A stretch of 64,000 nt of DNA. Source: Brachyhypopomus gauderio. Lineage: Eukaryota; Chordata; Actinopteri; Gymnotiformes; Hypopomidae. Below are positions 34,192 through 48,906 of the stretch, one piece after another (the stretch's first letter is position 1; every line of letters starts with the position of its first letter). The notes below the pieces were generated by a model. The model was not told the origin of the DNA, did no database searches, and worked only from the letters and a program-made list of their open reading frames with translations. The stretch spans positions 7,771,811 through 7,835,810 of the forward strand of contig NC_135223.1 in NCBI RefSeq assembly GCF_052324685.1, given 5' to 3'. Both the position numbers and the translations under genes were made by a program.

Positions 34192-37100
34192 TCAGTCTCT
34201 CAGGTTGTTGATGTAGGCACAGATCTTGAGGGCAGGACCCAGCTTGATGTTCATGGTGGTCATCAGGTGTTCCTCCTTCAGCAGCAGTAGTGCCTGTCCA
34301 TCGATCTCCTGCGACAGGAACTGGGCCGCCAGGTCCTCACACCCTGACAGGAGATAATCACGCGGACGAGGAGGTCAGCTGGGAACGAGCAACCGCACAA
34401 ACGACCCCCACCACCCAGGAGACCAGGACGCCCAGACCGCAGGTGAGACGGCAGGTGTGTGCTCCATGGAGTAACAGGCTCACCTTGCAGGGAGGAAATG
34501 AACCTACACACTTCCTCCACACTCCAGTGGGCGGGACTAGCTGGCAGGAAGTGTTCCCCATCCAATGGCAGGCTGCCCGGAGCCGCATCATCCAGCTGTG
34601 GGCCGCAGTGGGTAGGACGGGAACAGGAGAAGGAGGAGCTTGGAGAGAGGGAGTCTTCCTCCTCCTCCCCCTCACAGCTGGACTCCGAACGGCTGGACTC
34701 TGAGCGGCACTGAAACCACGAGGGCGAAAGAGAAGACAACAGTGAAGCAATTAGAATAGATGCCGTTTAATATTAACAAACAATTAAAAATTAAGACAAA
34801 GTTGGGATTAGATTTAGGGGTTAGGGTTTAGGAGTATTCTCTTTTCTCCCTTGATTAACAAAAACATCAATAGCCGCTCATTCACCTTTACTGGAACGTG
34901 TAGGCCTGCTATTTTAGCGCAGGCAATCTCTGAGCTAGTCCTGCAAGGACCTCTACGCCTGGCAGTAATGTCCTGTGCTAGAGCACCCCCTGGTGGTGGA
35001 TCTCCCCCACTGCGACCCCGGCTGGTCCGGAAGTGATGGCTGCAGCTCACGTTGTACCTGAAGAGGGAAGTTGTTGCTCAGACAGCAGCCAGACTGCAGG
35101 GGGCGCTACTTCACCATTACACTCATCGGTTGTATTACTTACACCAGTCCAAAATAATGCTTCTGGACGCACAAACAGCATAGCCTCTCTCTCATTTCAC
35201 TCAGTACACCAAGAACGACAGAGACAATGCTAACAAACTCACCTGCAGCATCGCAGCATTTAAGGGTGTTATACAAGAACATCACTTACATTCACAGCAT
35301 CACAGACATGCCCTTATTCAGTGTATTTGTAGATTTATCAGAAGCACAAGTCCTCCTGTAGGTACCAGGGTGCAGTAGAAGTTGAAGGTGTGTGAAGGTA
35401 TGTGAAGGTGTGTGAGGGTGTGTGAAGGTGTGTGAGGGTGTGTGTGTTCTACCTCTTAGCACAAGTCTTGGAGCAGAAGCGTTTGGAACCACGGAACTGG
35501 CTGGCCGGGGCGAAGCTCTCACAGAACTCGCACTTCAACACTGAATAGGGAGCAACCACACACGCACGCACGCACACGCACACACACACACGTCAGCTAC
35601 AATCACACACACACATATGTCAGCTACGCTCACAAACACGTGTCAGCTACATGACCATACAAGTAAGCTACACCCTCACACCCAAAGATCAGCTACACTC
35701 ACACAGACACACACGTCAGCAACACACACACACACACACACACCCCAGCGGCACACTCACACCTCACACCTGCACAAACACAACAGCTACACTCCCATAG
35801 CAGCACAAGCACAACAGTGAGCTACAACACACTCTCACAGCCACAACAGTGAGCTACAACACACTCTCACAGCCACAACAAAGTGAGCTACAACACACTC
35901 TCACAGCCACAACAAAGTGAGCTACAACACACTCTCACAGCCACAACAGTGAGCTACAACACACTCTCACAGCTACAACAAAATGAGCTACAGCACACTC
36001 TCACGGCCACAACAATGAGCTACAACACACTCTCACAGGTACAACAAAGTGAGCTACAACACACTCTCACAGCCACAACCGTGAACTACAACACACTCTC
36101 ACAGCCACAACAGTGAGCTACAACACATTCTCACAGCCACAACAGTGAGCTACAACACACTCTCACAGCCACAACCGTGAGCTACAACACACTCTCACAG
36201 CTACAACAGTGAGCTACAACACACTCTCACAGCCACAACAGTGAGCTACAGCACACTCTCACAGCCACAACAGTGAGCTACAGCACACTCTCACAGCTAC
36301 AACAAAGTGAGCTACAGCACACTCTCACAGCCACAACAGTGAGCTACAACACACTCTCACAGCCACAACAGTGAGCTACAACACACTCTCACAGCCACAA
36401 TAGTGAGCTACAACACACTCTCACAGCCACAATAGTGAGCTACAACACACTCCCATAGCTACAACAAAGTGAGCTACAACACACTCTCACAGCCACAACA
36501 GTGACCTACAACACACTCTCACAGCCACAACAGTGAGCTACAACACACTCTCACAGCTACAACAGTGAGCTACAGCACTCTCACAGCCACCACAACAGTG
36601 AGCTACAACACACTCTCACAACCACAACAAAGTGAGCTACAACACACTCTCACAGCTACAATAGGGTCATTCCATGTCAAATCAACCACAATTTAGATTG
36701 ACCATCTCAGAATCCCTTCAAACTTTCCCCATTTGTAGGCAGATATGTTTCATGGGAATATCTCTAAAACTTTTACAGCTAGAAGGCTGATTTTTTTTGT
36801 ATGTTTAGAAACTTGTATACTTGTAATTCATGTACTTTCTAATGCTGTAAGTTGTGTTGTGTCAAAAGAAAAAATTCACAAAGTTGGAAAAAAAATCAAC
36901 TAAGAGTCATTTTCACCTGTCATTATCTCATGGATGGAGTAGAAGAAGGCTGATCTATGTTTTATGTTTCAAAGTACTTCCAGTGGCAATGTTGAAGTAA
37001 TAATTAAGTTGCCTGTATGTGGTCCAGTTTTTGGACAATATGCTGTCAAATATCCGATTTCACACGTACGGTATCCCTTGTTTGGACACTGCTTCCCAAA

Positions 37101-40100
37101 ATACCTATATTTATTTTTTCAATTTTTTTGTTCTGTTATATACTTTGATATGTGCTGATTATATGGTAGAAAAATTGGATATAGTGGTTTTATTCACCAC
37201 TGAAAATTACCAATATCATGGAAAAATAACATTAAAAAAAGAGAAGCAAAACAAAATTTATGTTGTTCTAAAATGCAGTAGGCTATTTACACAAAAAATT
37301 CATTTACACAAATTTACTAGGGGTGGGACTTTAACGCGTTAATTTCAATTAATTAATTACAGGGAAAATAACGAACTAAAAAAAATTAACGCATTTTAAC
37401 GCATTTAACGCATGAGACACTTTTACACCGTGGAATGTTTCTCAGTGCACGAGTTCCAGGCATACAGATTATATGGACGCACAATAAGATGAGCATGATG
37501 GAGATGACTGAAGAGGCTACGCTGGAGGATGGGAAATTTAAATATAAGAAACTTCCAGAAGTACATAAATTACAAGTATACAAGTTTCTAAACATACAAA
37601 TAAATTCAGCCTTCTAGCTGTAAAAGTTTTAGAGATATTCACATTCAAATATTGCTATTTAGCCACTTTCGCAAAAGATGCGTCTGAGGGGGGGGGGGGG
37701 GGGGGGTTACAAAAACAGCTGTAACTCTTGAACTATTGAACATGGAACAGAAATACTTTGGATTTTTCCAACATATCTGCCTACAAATGGGGAAAGTTTG
37801 AAGGGATTCTGAGATAGTCAATCTAAATTTTGGTTGATTTGACATGGAATGACCCAACAGTGAGCTACAACACACTCCCACAGCCACAACAGTGAGCTAC
37901 AACACACTCCCACAGCCACAACAGTGAGCTACAACACACTCTCACAGCCACAACAGTGAGCTACAACACACTCCCACAGCCACAACAGTGAGCTACAACA
38001 CACTCCCACAGCCACAACAGTGAGCTACAACACACTCCCACAGCCACAACAGTGAGTTACAACACACTCCCACAGCCACAACAGTGACCTACAACACACT
38101 CCCACAGCCACAACAGTGAGTTACAACACACTCCCACAGCCACAATAGTGAGCTACAACACACTCCCACAGCCACAACAGTGACCTACAACATAGGGATG
38201 CAAATTATCGATTAATTCATTAATCGTTAGTTGACTGATCTTATCGATCGACTTTCGATTAATCGATAAGCGGCGTTTTTCACCTGAATTTCAGTGTTTC
38301 AATAGGGCTTTTAAAAATATCAGCTAAATATACTGCTCAAAAAAATTAAGGGAACACTAAAATAACACATCCTAGATCTCAATTAATAAAAATCTTTGAA
38401 ATCAGTTGAAAATCTCTCATTTCTACCTGTTGTCTGTTCCATTTGCACAAGAGCAGTTGAAATTGATTCACAATCAGTGTTGTTTCCTATCTGAACACGA
38501 AGTGTGGATGACTTGGAGTTACATTGTGTTGTTTAAGTGTGTCCTTTATTTTTTTGAGCAGTGTAGTTAAAACACTTTGTTCAAAAAGTATATATTATAT
38601 TATGATAATTATATTGTATTATATTATATATTGCTCAAGTAATTATGCATGAGGAAATTTTTATGGTATAACAAAATACATTCTTTCATTTTAAAAAAGG
38701 AATAAATTAAGGACTGGCTCAGTTCAATTTGAAACATTAGACATTAAAAAAAAATGTTTAAAAAAAAGAAGAAATTAAATAGAGAGCCAAACAGAATATT
38801 ATTGAGCCCATGTTTGGACAATGTTATCTAGCTTTGTAGTGAACACATGCTGTAACGCGACCGGAGAGTGCCCAAGTTTCCACAACATCATTGAGCTTGT
38901 CAGTTAAACTGTCAGCGGTGTGTCTATCCGACATGTTCGTCGTAATCAGCACTGCAGATTTTAGCTGCCAGTTCTCGTCAGTGTAGTGGCACGTCACAGT
39001 AATGTAACTTTCTGTTGTTAGAGCCGTCCAACAATCTGTTGTAAGGGCTACAGTAGTAGCAGTAGATAGCTTTGTTTTTAGCTCACTCGTATTTTTTTGT
39101 AGCGAGCTTCGAAAACGCTCGCCTTCCCAGTGTAGCTGTGATTTTAGGTTGACCAGGTGCACTGGTGATATGCAGGACAGCTGCATGCATGGTGTTCAAA
39201 TGATAATTGAGTGAGCTAGTGGAACTGTTGTACTTCAATACCGCATTACACACAGAACATTTGACTTCTTTGCCTAAATTAACAATGTTGAAATTGTAGC
39301 GACTACTACTCCTCGCAGCGAGTTCCCTAACAGACAGGCACTTGGCCCTTTAAGTGACACTGGGAGAGCGGCGCCTGCACGCGCCAGGGGAGGGGAAGAG
39401 AACAGTGCTATTGTTTGAGTTGCGTGGAAAATAAAGTTTCCCTCCTTGGGATTTTCTGGATTACGCAGTTTCTGCCTCGTTTCCCGAACACGCTTCAAAA
39501 TGGTCCCACACCGCACGTCTTTTCGCCCGCTTCATTTTGTTTTCCACTCTGGTCTTTCGCGACACGTGTTCACCTCTCGTTCTTACGCTCTGTTCAAGTT
39601 AATACAGGAGCGCTCTCTAATGATTAATCGTGATTAATACATTTTGATCGAGTAACGTCTTAATCAACAACACACTCCCACAGCCACAACAGTGAGTTAC
39701 AACACACTCCCACAGCCACAACAGTGAGTTACATCACACTCCCACAGCCACAACAGTGAGTTACAACACACTCCCACAGCCACAACAGTGAGTTACATCA
39801 CACTCCCACAGCAACAAGAGTGAGTTACAACACACTCCCACAGCCACAACAGTGAGTTACATCACACTCCCACAGCCACAACAGTGACCTACAACACACT
39901 CCCACAGCCACAACAGTGAGTTACAACACACTCCCACAGCCACAACAGTGAGTTACATCACACTCCCACAGCAACAAGAGTGAGTTACATCACACTCCCA
40001 CAGCCACAACAGTGACCTACAACACACTCCCACAGCCACAACAGTGAGCTACAACACACTCCCACAGCCACAACAGTGAGTTACATCACACTCCCACAGC

Positions 40101-43100
40101 CACAACAGTGACCTACAACACACTCCCACAGCCACAACAGTGACCTACAACACACTCCCACAGCCACAACAGTGACCTACAACACACTCCCACAGCCACA
40201 ACAGTGACCTACAACACACTCCCACAGCCACAACAGTGAGCTACAGCACACTCCCACAGCCACAACAGTGAGCTACAGCACACTCCCACAGCCACAACAG
40301 TGAGTTACAACACACTCCCACAGCCACAACAGTGACCTACAACACAACACACTCCCACAGCCACAACAGTGAGTTACAACACACCCCCACAGCCACAACA
40401 GTGAGCTACAACACACTCCCACAGCCACAACAGTGAGTTAAAACACACTCCCACAGCCACAACAGTGAGTTACAACACACTCCCACAGCCACAACAGTGA
40501 CCTACAACACACTCCCACAGCCACAACAGTGAGCTACAACACACTCTCACAGCCACAACAGTGAGTTACATCACACTCCCACAGCCACAACAGTGACCTA
40601 CAACACACTCCCACAGCCACAACAGTGAGCTACAGCACACTCCCACAGCCACAACAGTGAGCTACAACACACTCCCACAGCCACAACAGTGAGCTACAGC
40701 ACACTCCCACAGCCACAACAGTGAGTTACAACACACTCCCACAGCCACAACAGTGACCTACAACACAACACACTCCCACAGCCACAACAGTGAGTTACAA
40801 CACACTCCCACAGCCACAACAGTGAGCTACAACACACTCCCACAGCCACAACAGTGAGTTAAAACACACTCCCACAGCCACAACAGTGAGTTACAACACA
40901 CTCCCACAGCCACAACAGTGACCTACAACACACTCCCACAGCCACAACAGTGACCTACAACACACTCCCACAGCCACAACAGTGAGCTACAACACACTCT
41001 CACAGCCACAACAGTGAGCTACAACACACTCCCACAGCCACAACAGTGAGCTACAACACACTCTCACAGCCACAACAGTGAGTTACAACACACTCCCACA
41101 GCCACAACAGTGAGCTACAACACACTCCCACAGCCACAACAGTGAGCTACAGCACACTCTCACAGCCACAATAGTGAGCTACAGCACACTCCCATAGCCA
41201 CAAAATAGTGAGCTACAACACACTCCCACAGCCACAAAATAGTGAGCTACAGCACACTTTCACAGCCACAACAGTGAGCTACAACACACTCCCACAGCCA
41301 CAACAGTGAGCTACAACACACTCCCACAGCCACAACAGTGAGTTAAAACACACTCCCACAGCCACAACAGTGAGTTACAACACACTCCCACAGCCACAAC
41401 AGTGACCTACAACACACTCCCACAGCCACAACAGTGACCTACAACACACTCCCACAGCCACAACAGTGAGCTACAACACACTCTCACAGCCACAACAGTG
41501 AGCTACAACACACTCCCACAGCCACAACAGTGAGCTACAACACACTCCCACAGCCACAACAGTGAGTTACAACACACTCCCACAGCCACAACAGTGAGCT
41601 ACAACACACTCCCACAGCCACAACAGTGAGCTACAGCACACTCTCACAGCCACAATAGTGAGCTACAGCACACTCCCATAGCCACAAAATAGTGAGCTAC
41701 AACACACTCCCACAGCCACAAAATAGTGAGCTACAGCACACTTTCACAGCCCTCCTAGCAGGACTAACACCAACCAGCATATGATACACACTCACCAGCA
41801 GGGGCACTGTTCTCATCAGCATATAATACACACTCACCAGCGGGGGCACTGTTCTCAGACATGGCAAGTGATACAGCAATGGGAACACACTCTACCCGGT
41901 CTTTTACTGGACCAGTCACCTGTAAGACAAAGCATATATTTTGTTATATTACAGTGCTGCAGGTCTACAGTGTTATATTACAGTGCTGCAGGTCTACAGG
42001 GTTATATTACAATGTTGCAGGTCTACAGTGTGTTATATTACAGTGCTGCAGGTCTACAGTGTTATATTACAGTGCTGCAGGTCTACCATGCTGCAGGTCT
42101 ACAGTGTTATATTACAGTGCTGCAGGTCTACAGTGCTGCAGGTCTACAGTGTTATATTACAGTGCTGCAGGTCTACCATGCTGCAGGTCTACAGTGTTAT
42201 ATTACAGTGCTGCAGGTCTGCAATGTTATATTACAGTGCTGCAGGTCTACAGTGTTATATTACAGTGTTGCAGGTCTACAGTGTTATATTACAGTGCTGC
42301 AGGTCTACAGTGTTATATTACAGTGCTGCAGGTTTACAGTGTTATATTACAGTGCTGCAGGTCTACAGGGTTATATTACAATGTTGCAGGTCTACAGTGT
42401 GTTATATTACAGTGCTGCAGGTCTACAGTGTTATATTACAGTGCTGCAGGTCTACAGTGCTGCAGGTCTACAGTGTTATATTACAGTGCTGCAGGTCTAC
42501 CATGCTGCAGGTCTACAGTGTTATATTACAGTGCTGCAGGTCTACAGTTATATTATAGTGCTGCAGGTCTACCGTGCTGCAGGTCTGCAGTGTTATATTA
42601 CAGTGCTGCAGGTCTACAGTGTTATATTACAGTGCTGCAGGTCTACAGTGTTATATTACAGTGCTGCAGGTCTACAGTGTTATATTACAGTGCTGCAGGT
42701 CTACAGTGTTATATTACAGTGCTGCAGGGCCGGTTCTGACTCACAGGGAAAGGTTCTGCTCCCTCCTGGATAACGAAGCCTTCGATGAGGTGAGTCAGCA
42801 CCTGTGGTTTGACCACAGCCTGCGGTACCGGGGCCCGGTCTCCCTGCATCCCGCCCCGGGGTAGAGGCACTGGGAGGGAGAGAGTAGGGGGAGTGGAGAA
42901 TGCCACCTCTGGAGCTGGGGGGGTCAAGACAGGCAGGGAGGGGGGGGGGGGGGGGGGGGGTCAGTGACACAGGCCAAACATTTACCGTCAGGCTGCCTGT
43001 GCGAACTATCTGACACGCTTACCAGTGTCCAGAGAAGGTGCTGGAGAGAGTGGAGGGGCGGAGTCTGGTAATGACAGACAGCAATGGGCAGAAGGTTCTG

Positions 43101-46100
43101 CTGACATCTCGTTGGTGACATCTGATTCAGATTTTCTCTTCAAGGAACTGACCACAGGCTTTGTCTAGTGTGCAGTAAAGGCAAAATAAGAGCAATACAC
43201 TCTACACCATGATAGACGATGTTGATAAGGATTAAGGTAACATGCATGTCTAGACATACACTGTACGTCTCATAGACTAAGTAGACTTTGATTTTATTCT
43301 ATTAAACATGTCTTGATTTCAACACAAATGGCCACTAGTTAGTGTTCCCTACCCCTTCCGTCAGGATCACCTCTGAGTTACTAACCTGTGTTGAACTAGA
43401 CTGCTCCAACACGTGTTCTCCAGCAGGGGGTGCTGGAGCACTGCTTTCCTGCCCCTGTGTGGCATGGCTGACTAAGGGAGTCTCACACTGACTCAACGTT
43501 GTGCTCTGATTGGTCTGCATCACAGACAGGGCACTTTGGGCAGTTTTAAGGCACACCCCTGCTCCACCCGTTTCCATGGCAGTCAGCATAGAAACTACAC
43601 CCGCGGCAGAGCTGCTGACGACGGCGCCGTCCTGGTGAGAGCAGCAGGTGCGGACCTGGGCCACAGCTAGAGCCTGGGGGTTTCCCAGCGCCCCCTGCCT
43701 GGCTCCCACTAACTGGACTGGGACGTGGGGTGGGTGGTGTGGCCCAGGGCCCTGGCCCCCACTGGTGGGGGCGGGGAGGATGGCAGGAGGGTGCCGGGGG
43801 GTCATCTGTGTGGGTAGCCGGTGACTCTGTGCTGTCTTGGGCTGGATGGGCACCGGCCCCGTCCCGTGTGAAGCCTTCTCCGCCCCCAGGTGTCCTGCAG
43901 ACTGCTGCAGTGGCTGCACCACCAGCGTCTGAGCTGGTATGTTGGGTTTGGGTGCGACCGAGGCCACAGGGTAACCCTGGGAGGAGGTGGGCACGCCAGA
44001 CGTCGGGACCAGGATGTGAGTCACGGTGGCAGCGGGTGTGGCCCTTGCCTGGCACAGACCTGATGGAGAAAGGAGGAGTTGGGAGAGGGGGAGGGAGGGG
44101 GAGGAGGAGGAGGAAGAGGAGGGAGGGGGTGCGGATGTTGCAGTGCCCCCTGGTGGCTGGCCGGATGCCTTGATGCTGACGGAGCTGAGCGGTGCGGGGC
44201 TCGGGGAAGCGTAGGTGGAGAGCTTGGGGCTGGGCAGCGGCTGAAGAGGAGCTGAGGGAGCAAATGTCTGCTGCTGAGTAGGGAGGGGGTATGACCCTGA
44301 GGGTGGAGGAGAAGAGTGGAGGAGTGGAGAGAGAGGGATGGAGGGAGGGATAGAGAGAGAGAAAGTTTCACAAGAGTTTGAGAAGATGTGGTTATGTAAA
44401 GAGCTCAAGTAAATGTGCTCACCTTTCACCCTTTGACCTTTCAGTACAAACATATCCACAGATGATAAGACGTGCAAATTGTGTGTGTGTGTGTGTATGT
44501 GTGTGTGTGTGTGTGATGTGTCTAAGCCACTGTCAAAGCAGACACTGTGACAGGTCAACCATTAAATAATGTGATAAAAAGCGTATTATTTCGAATCATT
44601 TCGAGTATTATTAGCCTCGAATACGTTGGCGAGTTAACACATCTCCACCTGTGTGTGTGTGGAGGCACTGTTATTGACGCATGCGCTTTCCGTATACTGC
44701 ACTCATTTCCTAACCGGTAGATGTCGCTCTCTGATCACAGATTCGTCTTCCCTTAAGGAGGGGGGTGTGAGAGAGCACCACTGCGTGCCTTTCTGAAATC
44801 TCACGTAGTTGCGGTTTATTCTCATGTAAACAAATTGCGCGAAAACCCAATGGCCAATTATCGACATCAGCAAAAATGATCGCGGTTAAAAAAATTATCG
44901 TACGATAAGTCGATAATGTAATTATCGCGACAGGCCTAACTCTCACACCCCCACACACTCACACCCCCACACACTCACACCCTCACACCCTCACACCCCC
45001 ACACACTCACACCCCCACACCCACACATCCTCACACTTCCACACCCCCACACACTCACACCCCCACACACTCACACCCCCACATCCTCACACTCCCACAC
45101 CCTCACACACACACACACCCACACTCTCACATCCTCACACTCCCACACCCTCACATCCTCACACACACCCTCACACTCCCACGCCCTCTCACCCTCACAT
45201 CCTCACACCCCCACATCCTCACACTCCCACGCCTTCACACACTCACACCCCCACACTCTCACACCCCCACACCCTCACACTCTCACATCCTCACACCCCC
45301 ACACTCACACCCACACTCTCACATCCTCACACCCCCACACTCACACCCCCACACACCCCCACACTCACACCCCACACTCTCACACCCTCACACTCTCACA
45401 CCCCCATGCAAAAATGATCGCGGTTAAAAAAATTATCGTACGATAAGTTGATAATGTAATTATCGCGACAGGCCTAACTCTCACACCCCCACACACTCAC
45501 ACCCCCACACACTCACACCCCAACACACTCACACCCCCACACACTCACACGCCAACACACTCACACCCCCACACCCTCACACTCCCACACCCTCACACTC
45601 CCCCACATCCTCACACTCCCCCACATCCTCACACCCCCACACACTCACATCCTCAAACCCTCACACTCTCACACCCCCACACCCTCACACACCCCCACAC
45701 CCTCACACACCCCCACACCCTCACACACACACACCCTCACACACACACACCCTCACACACACACACCCTCACACACACACACCCTCACACTCTCACACCC
45801 TCACACACACACACCCTCACACACACACACCCTCACACACACACACCCCCACACACACACACACCCCCACACACACACATCCTCACATCTCTTCCTTACC
45901 TGCGTCCTTCCTGTCAGGAAACTCTGTCTTAACAGTAGCCACCCGGGGGGTAGATACACAACGCATGGCCAGATTCTGCACCTGCACACAGGTTGAGGGG
46001 GCAGGTAGAGGGGGGCAGGTAGAGGAGCAGGAAGAGAGGGGGCAGGTAGAGGAGCAGGTAGAGAGGGGCAGGTAGAGGAGCAGGTAGAGAGGGAGCAGGT

Positions 46101-48542
46101 AGAGAGGAGCAGGTAGAGAGGGGGCAGGTAGAGAGGCAGGTAGAGAGGGGGCAGGTAAAGGAGCAGGTAGAGAGGGGGCAGGTAGAGGGGGGGCAGGTAG
46201 AGTGGGGGCAGGTAGAGGGGCAGGTAGAGAGGGGGCAGGTAGAGGGGGGGGCAGGTAAAGGAGCAGGTAGAGAGGGGGCAGGTAGAGGGGGGCAGGTAGA
46301 GGGGCAGGTAGAGGGGGGGCAGGTAGAGGAGCAGGTAGAGAGGGGGCAGGTAAAGGAGCAGGTAGAGAGGGGGCAGGTAAAGGAGCAGGTAGAGAGGGGG
46401 CAGGTAGAGAGGGGGCAGGTAAAGGAGCAGGTAGAGAGGGGGCAGGTAGAGGGGGGGCAGGTGGCAGGTAGAAGACAGCAAAAGAGAAAAAAGACATCCA
46501 TAGAAAACACAAAAAAAGGAGCAGGTAGAGAGGGGGCAGGTAGAGGGGGGGCAGGTAAAGGAGCAGGTAGAGGGGGGCAGGTAGAGGGGCAGGTAGAGGA
46601 GCAGGTAGAGAGGGGGCAGGTAGAGGGGGGGGCAGGTAAAGGAGCAGGTAGAGGGGGGGCAGGTAGAGGGGGGCAGGTAGAGGGGCAGGAAGAGAGGGGG
46701 CAGGTAGAGGAGCAGGTAGAGAGGGGCAGGTAGAGGAGCAGGTAGAGAGGGAGCAGGTAGAGAGGAGCAGGTAGAGAGGGGGCAGGTAGAGAGGCAGGTA
46801 GAGAGGGGGCAGGTAAAGGAGCAGGTAGAGAGGGGGCAGGTAGAGGGGGGGCAGGTAGAGTGGGGGCAGGTAGAGGGGCAGGTAGAGAGGGGGCAGGTAG
46901 AGGGGGGGCAGGTAAAGGAGCAGGTAGAGAGGGGGCAGGTAGAGGGGGGCAGGTAGAGGGGCAGGTAGAGGGGGGGCAGGTAGAGGAGCAGGTAGAGAGG
47001 GGGCAGGTAAAGGAGCAGGTAGAGAGGGGGCAGGTAAAGGAGCAGGTAGAGAGGGGGCAGGTAGAGAGGGGGCAGGTAAAGGAGCAGGTAGAGAGGGGGC
47101 AGGTAGAGGGGGGGCAGGTGGCAGGTAGAAGACAGCAAAAGAGAAAAAAGACATCCATAGAAAACACAAAAAAAGGAGCAGGTAGAGAGGGGGCAGGTAG
47201 AGGGGGGGCAGGTAAAGGAGCAGGTAGAGGGGGGCAGGTAGAGGGGCAGGTAGAGGAGCAGGTAGAGAGGGGGCAGGTAGAGGGGGGGGCAGGTAAAGGA
47301 GCAGGTAGAGGGGGGGCAGGTAGAGGGGGGCAGGTAGAGGGGCAGGAAGAGAGGGGGCAGGTAGAGGAGCAGGTAGAGAGGGGCAGGTAGAGGAGCAGGT
47401 AGAGAGGGAGCAGGTAGAGAGGAGCAGGTAGAGAGGGGGCAGGTAGAGAGGCAGGTAGAGAGGGGGCAGGTAAAGGAGCAGGTAGAGAGGGGGCAGGTAG
47501 AGGGGGGGCAGGTAGAGTGGGGGCAGGTAGAGGGGCAGGTAGAGAGGGGGCAGGTAGAGGGGGGGGCAGGTAAAGGAGCAGGTAGAGAGGGGGCAGGTAG
47601 AGGGGGGCAGGTAGAGGGGCAGGTAGAGGGGGGGCAGGTAGAGGAGCAGGTAGAGAGGGGGCAGGTAAAGGAGCAGGTAGAGAGGGGGCAGGTAAAGGAG
47701 CAGGTAGAGAGGGGGCAGGTAGAGAGGGGGCAGGTAAAGGAGCAGGTAGAGAGGGGGCAGGTAGAGGGGGGGCAGGTGGCAGGTAGAAGACAGCAAAAGA
47801 GAAAAAAGACATCCATAGAAAACACAAAAAAAGGAGCAGGTAGAGAGGGGGCAGGTAGAGGGGGGGCAGGTAAAGGAGCAGGTAGAGGGGGGCAGGTAGA
47901 GGGGCAGGTAGAGGAGCAGGTAGAGAGGGGGCAGGTAGAGGGGGGGGCAGGTAAAGGAGCAGGTAGAGGGGGGCAGGTAGAGAGGGGACAGGTAGAGGGG
48001 GCAGGTAAAGGAGCAGGTAGAGAGGGGGCAGGTAGAGGGGGGGCAGGTAAAGGAGCAGGTAGAGGGGGGCAGGTAGAGAGGGGGCAGGTAGAGGGGGGCA
48101 GGTAAAGGAGCAGGTAGAGAGGGGGCAGGTAGAGAGGGGGCAGGTAAAGGAGCAGGTAGAGAGGGGGCAGGTAGAGGGGGGGCAGGTGGCAGGTAGAAGA
48201 CAGCAAAAGAGAAAAAAGACATCCATAGAAAACACAAAAGAATAAAGGACGTTTGTATAGCTCATGTCAGTAATACAGGACATAGTAAATAGTAAATAAA
48301 AGTAAAGCATGTCACATGTAAAACTCAGTCACACCTGGTCACTATCTGATTGGTTATTTGGAGAGGCGGGAAGAACTTCTTGTTGCTGCTGCTGGGGTTG
48401 TTGCTGGGTAACTGCTGCCACGGCAGCTGTTGCTGTGCCACCAGGCATGAAGATGAGCTGAGGGGTGAGAGGAGCCCTCAGAGAGCGGTTCACCTAAGGG
48501 ACACAAACCAGGAAGCACACCGTTACAAACCCACAGGCTGGG

Positions 48543-48586
<44 letters not shown>

Positions 48587-48738
48587 TGTATGTGTGTGTA
48601 TGTGTGTGTATGTGTGTGTGTATATGTGTGCGTGTGTGTGTATATGTGTGCGTGTGTGTGTATATGTGTGCGTGTGTGTATGTGTGTGTGTGTGTATGTT
48701 TGTGTGTATGCGTGTTTGCGTGTGTGTGTGTATGTATA

Positions 48739-48781
<43 letters not shown>

Positions 48782-48790
48782 GTGGGTGTT

Positions 48791-48833
<43 letters not shown>

Positions 48834-48842
48834 GTGGGTGTT

Positions 48843-48906
<64 letters not shown>

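Noticed and set aside
34290-34750. Plus-strand and other-frame ORFs over the phc1 SAM exons
   Set aside because: Shadow frames of real minus-strand exons at 34343-34192 and 34709-34484.
45801-48310. Three overlapping minus-strand frames of about 790 codons (STCPLPAP-type)
   Set aside because: All three frames are open because the array lacks stops; phc1 exons flank it and splice in phase over it.
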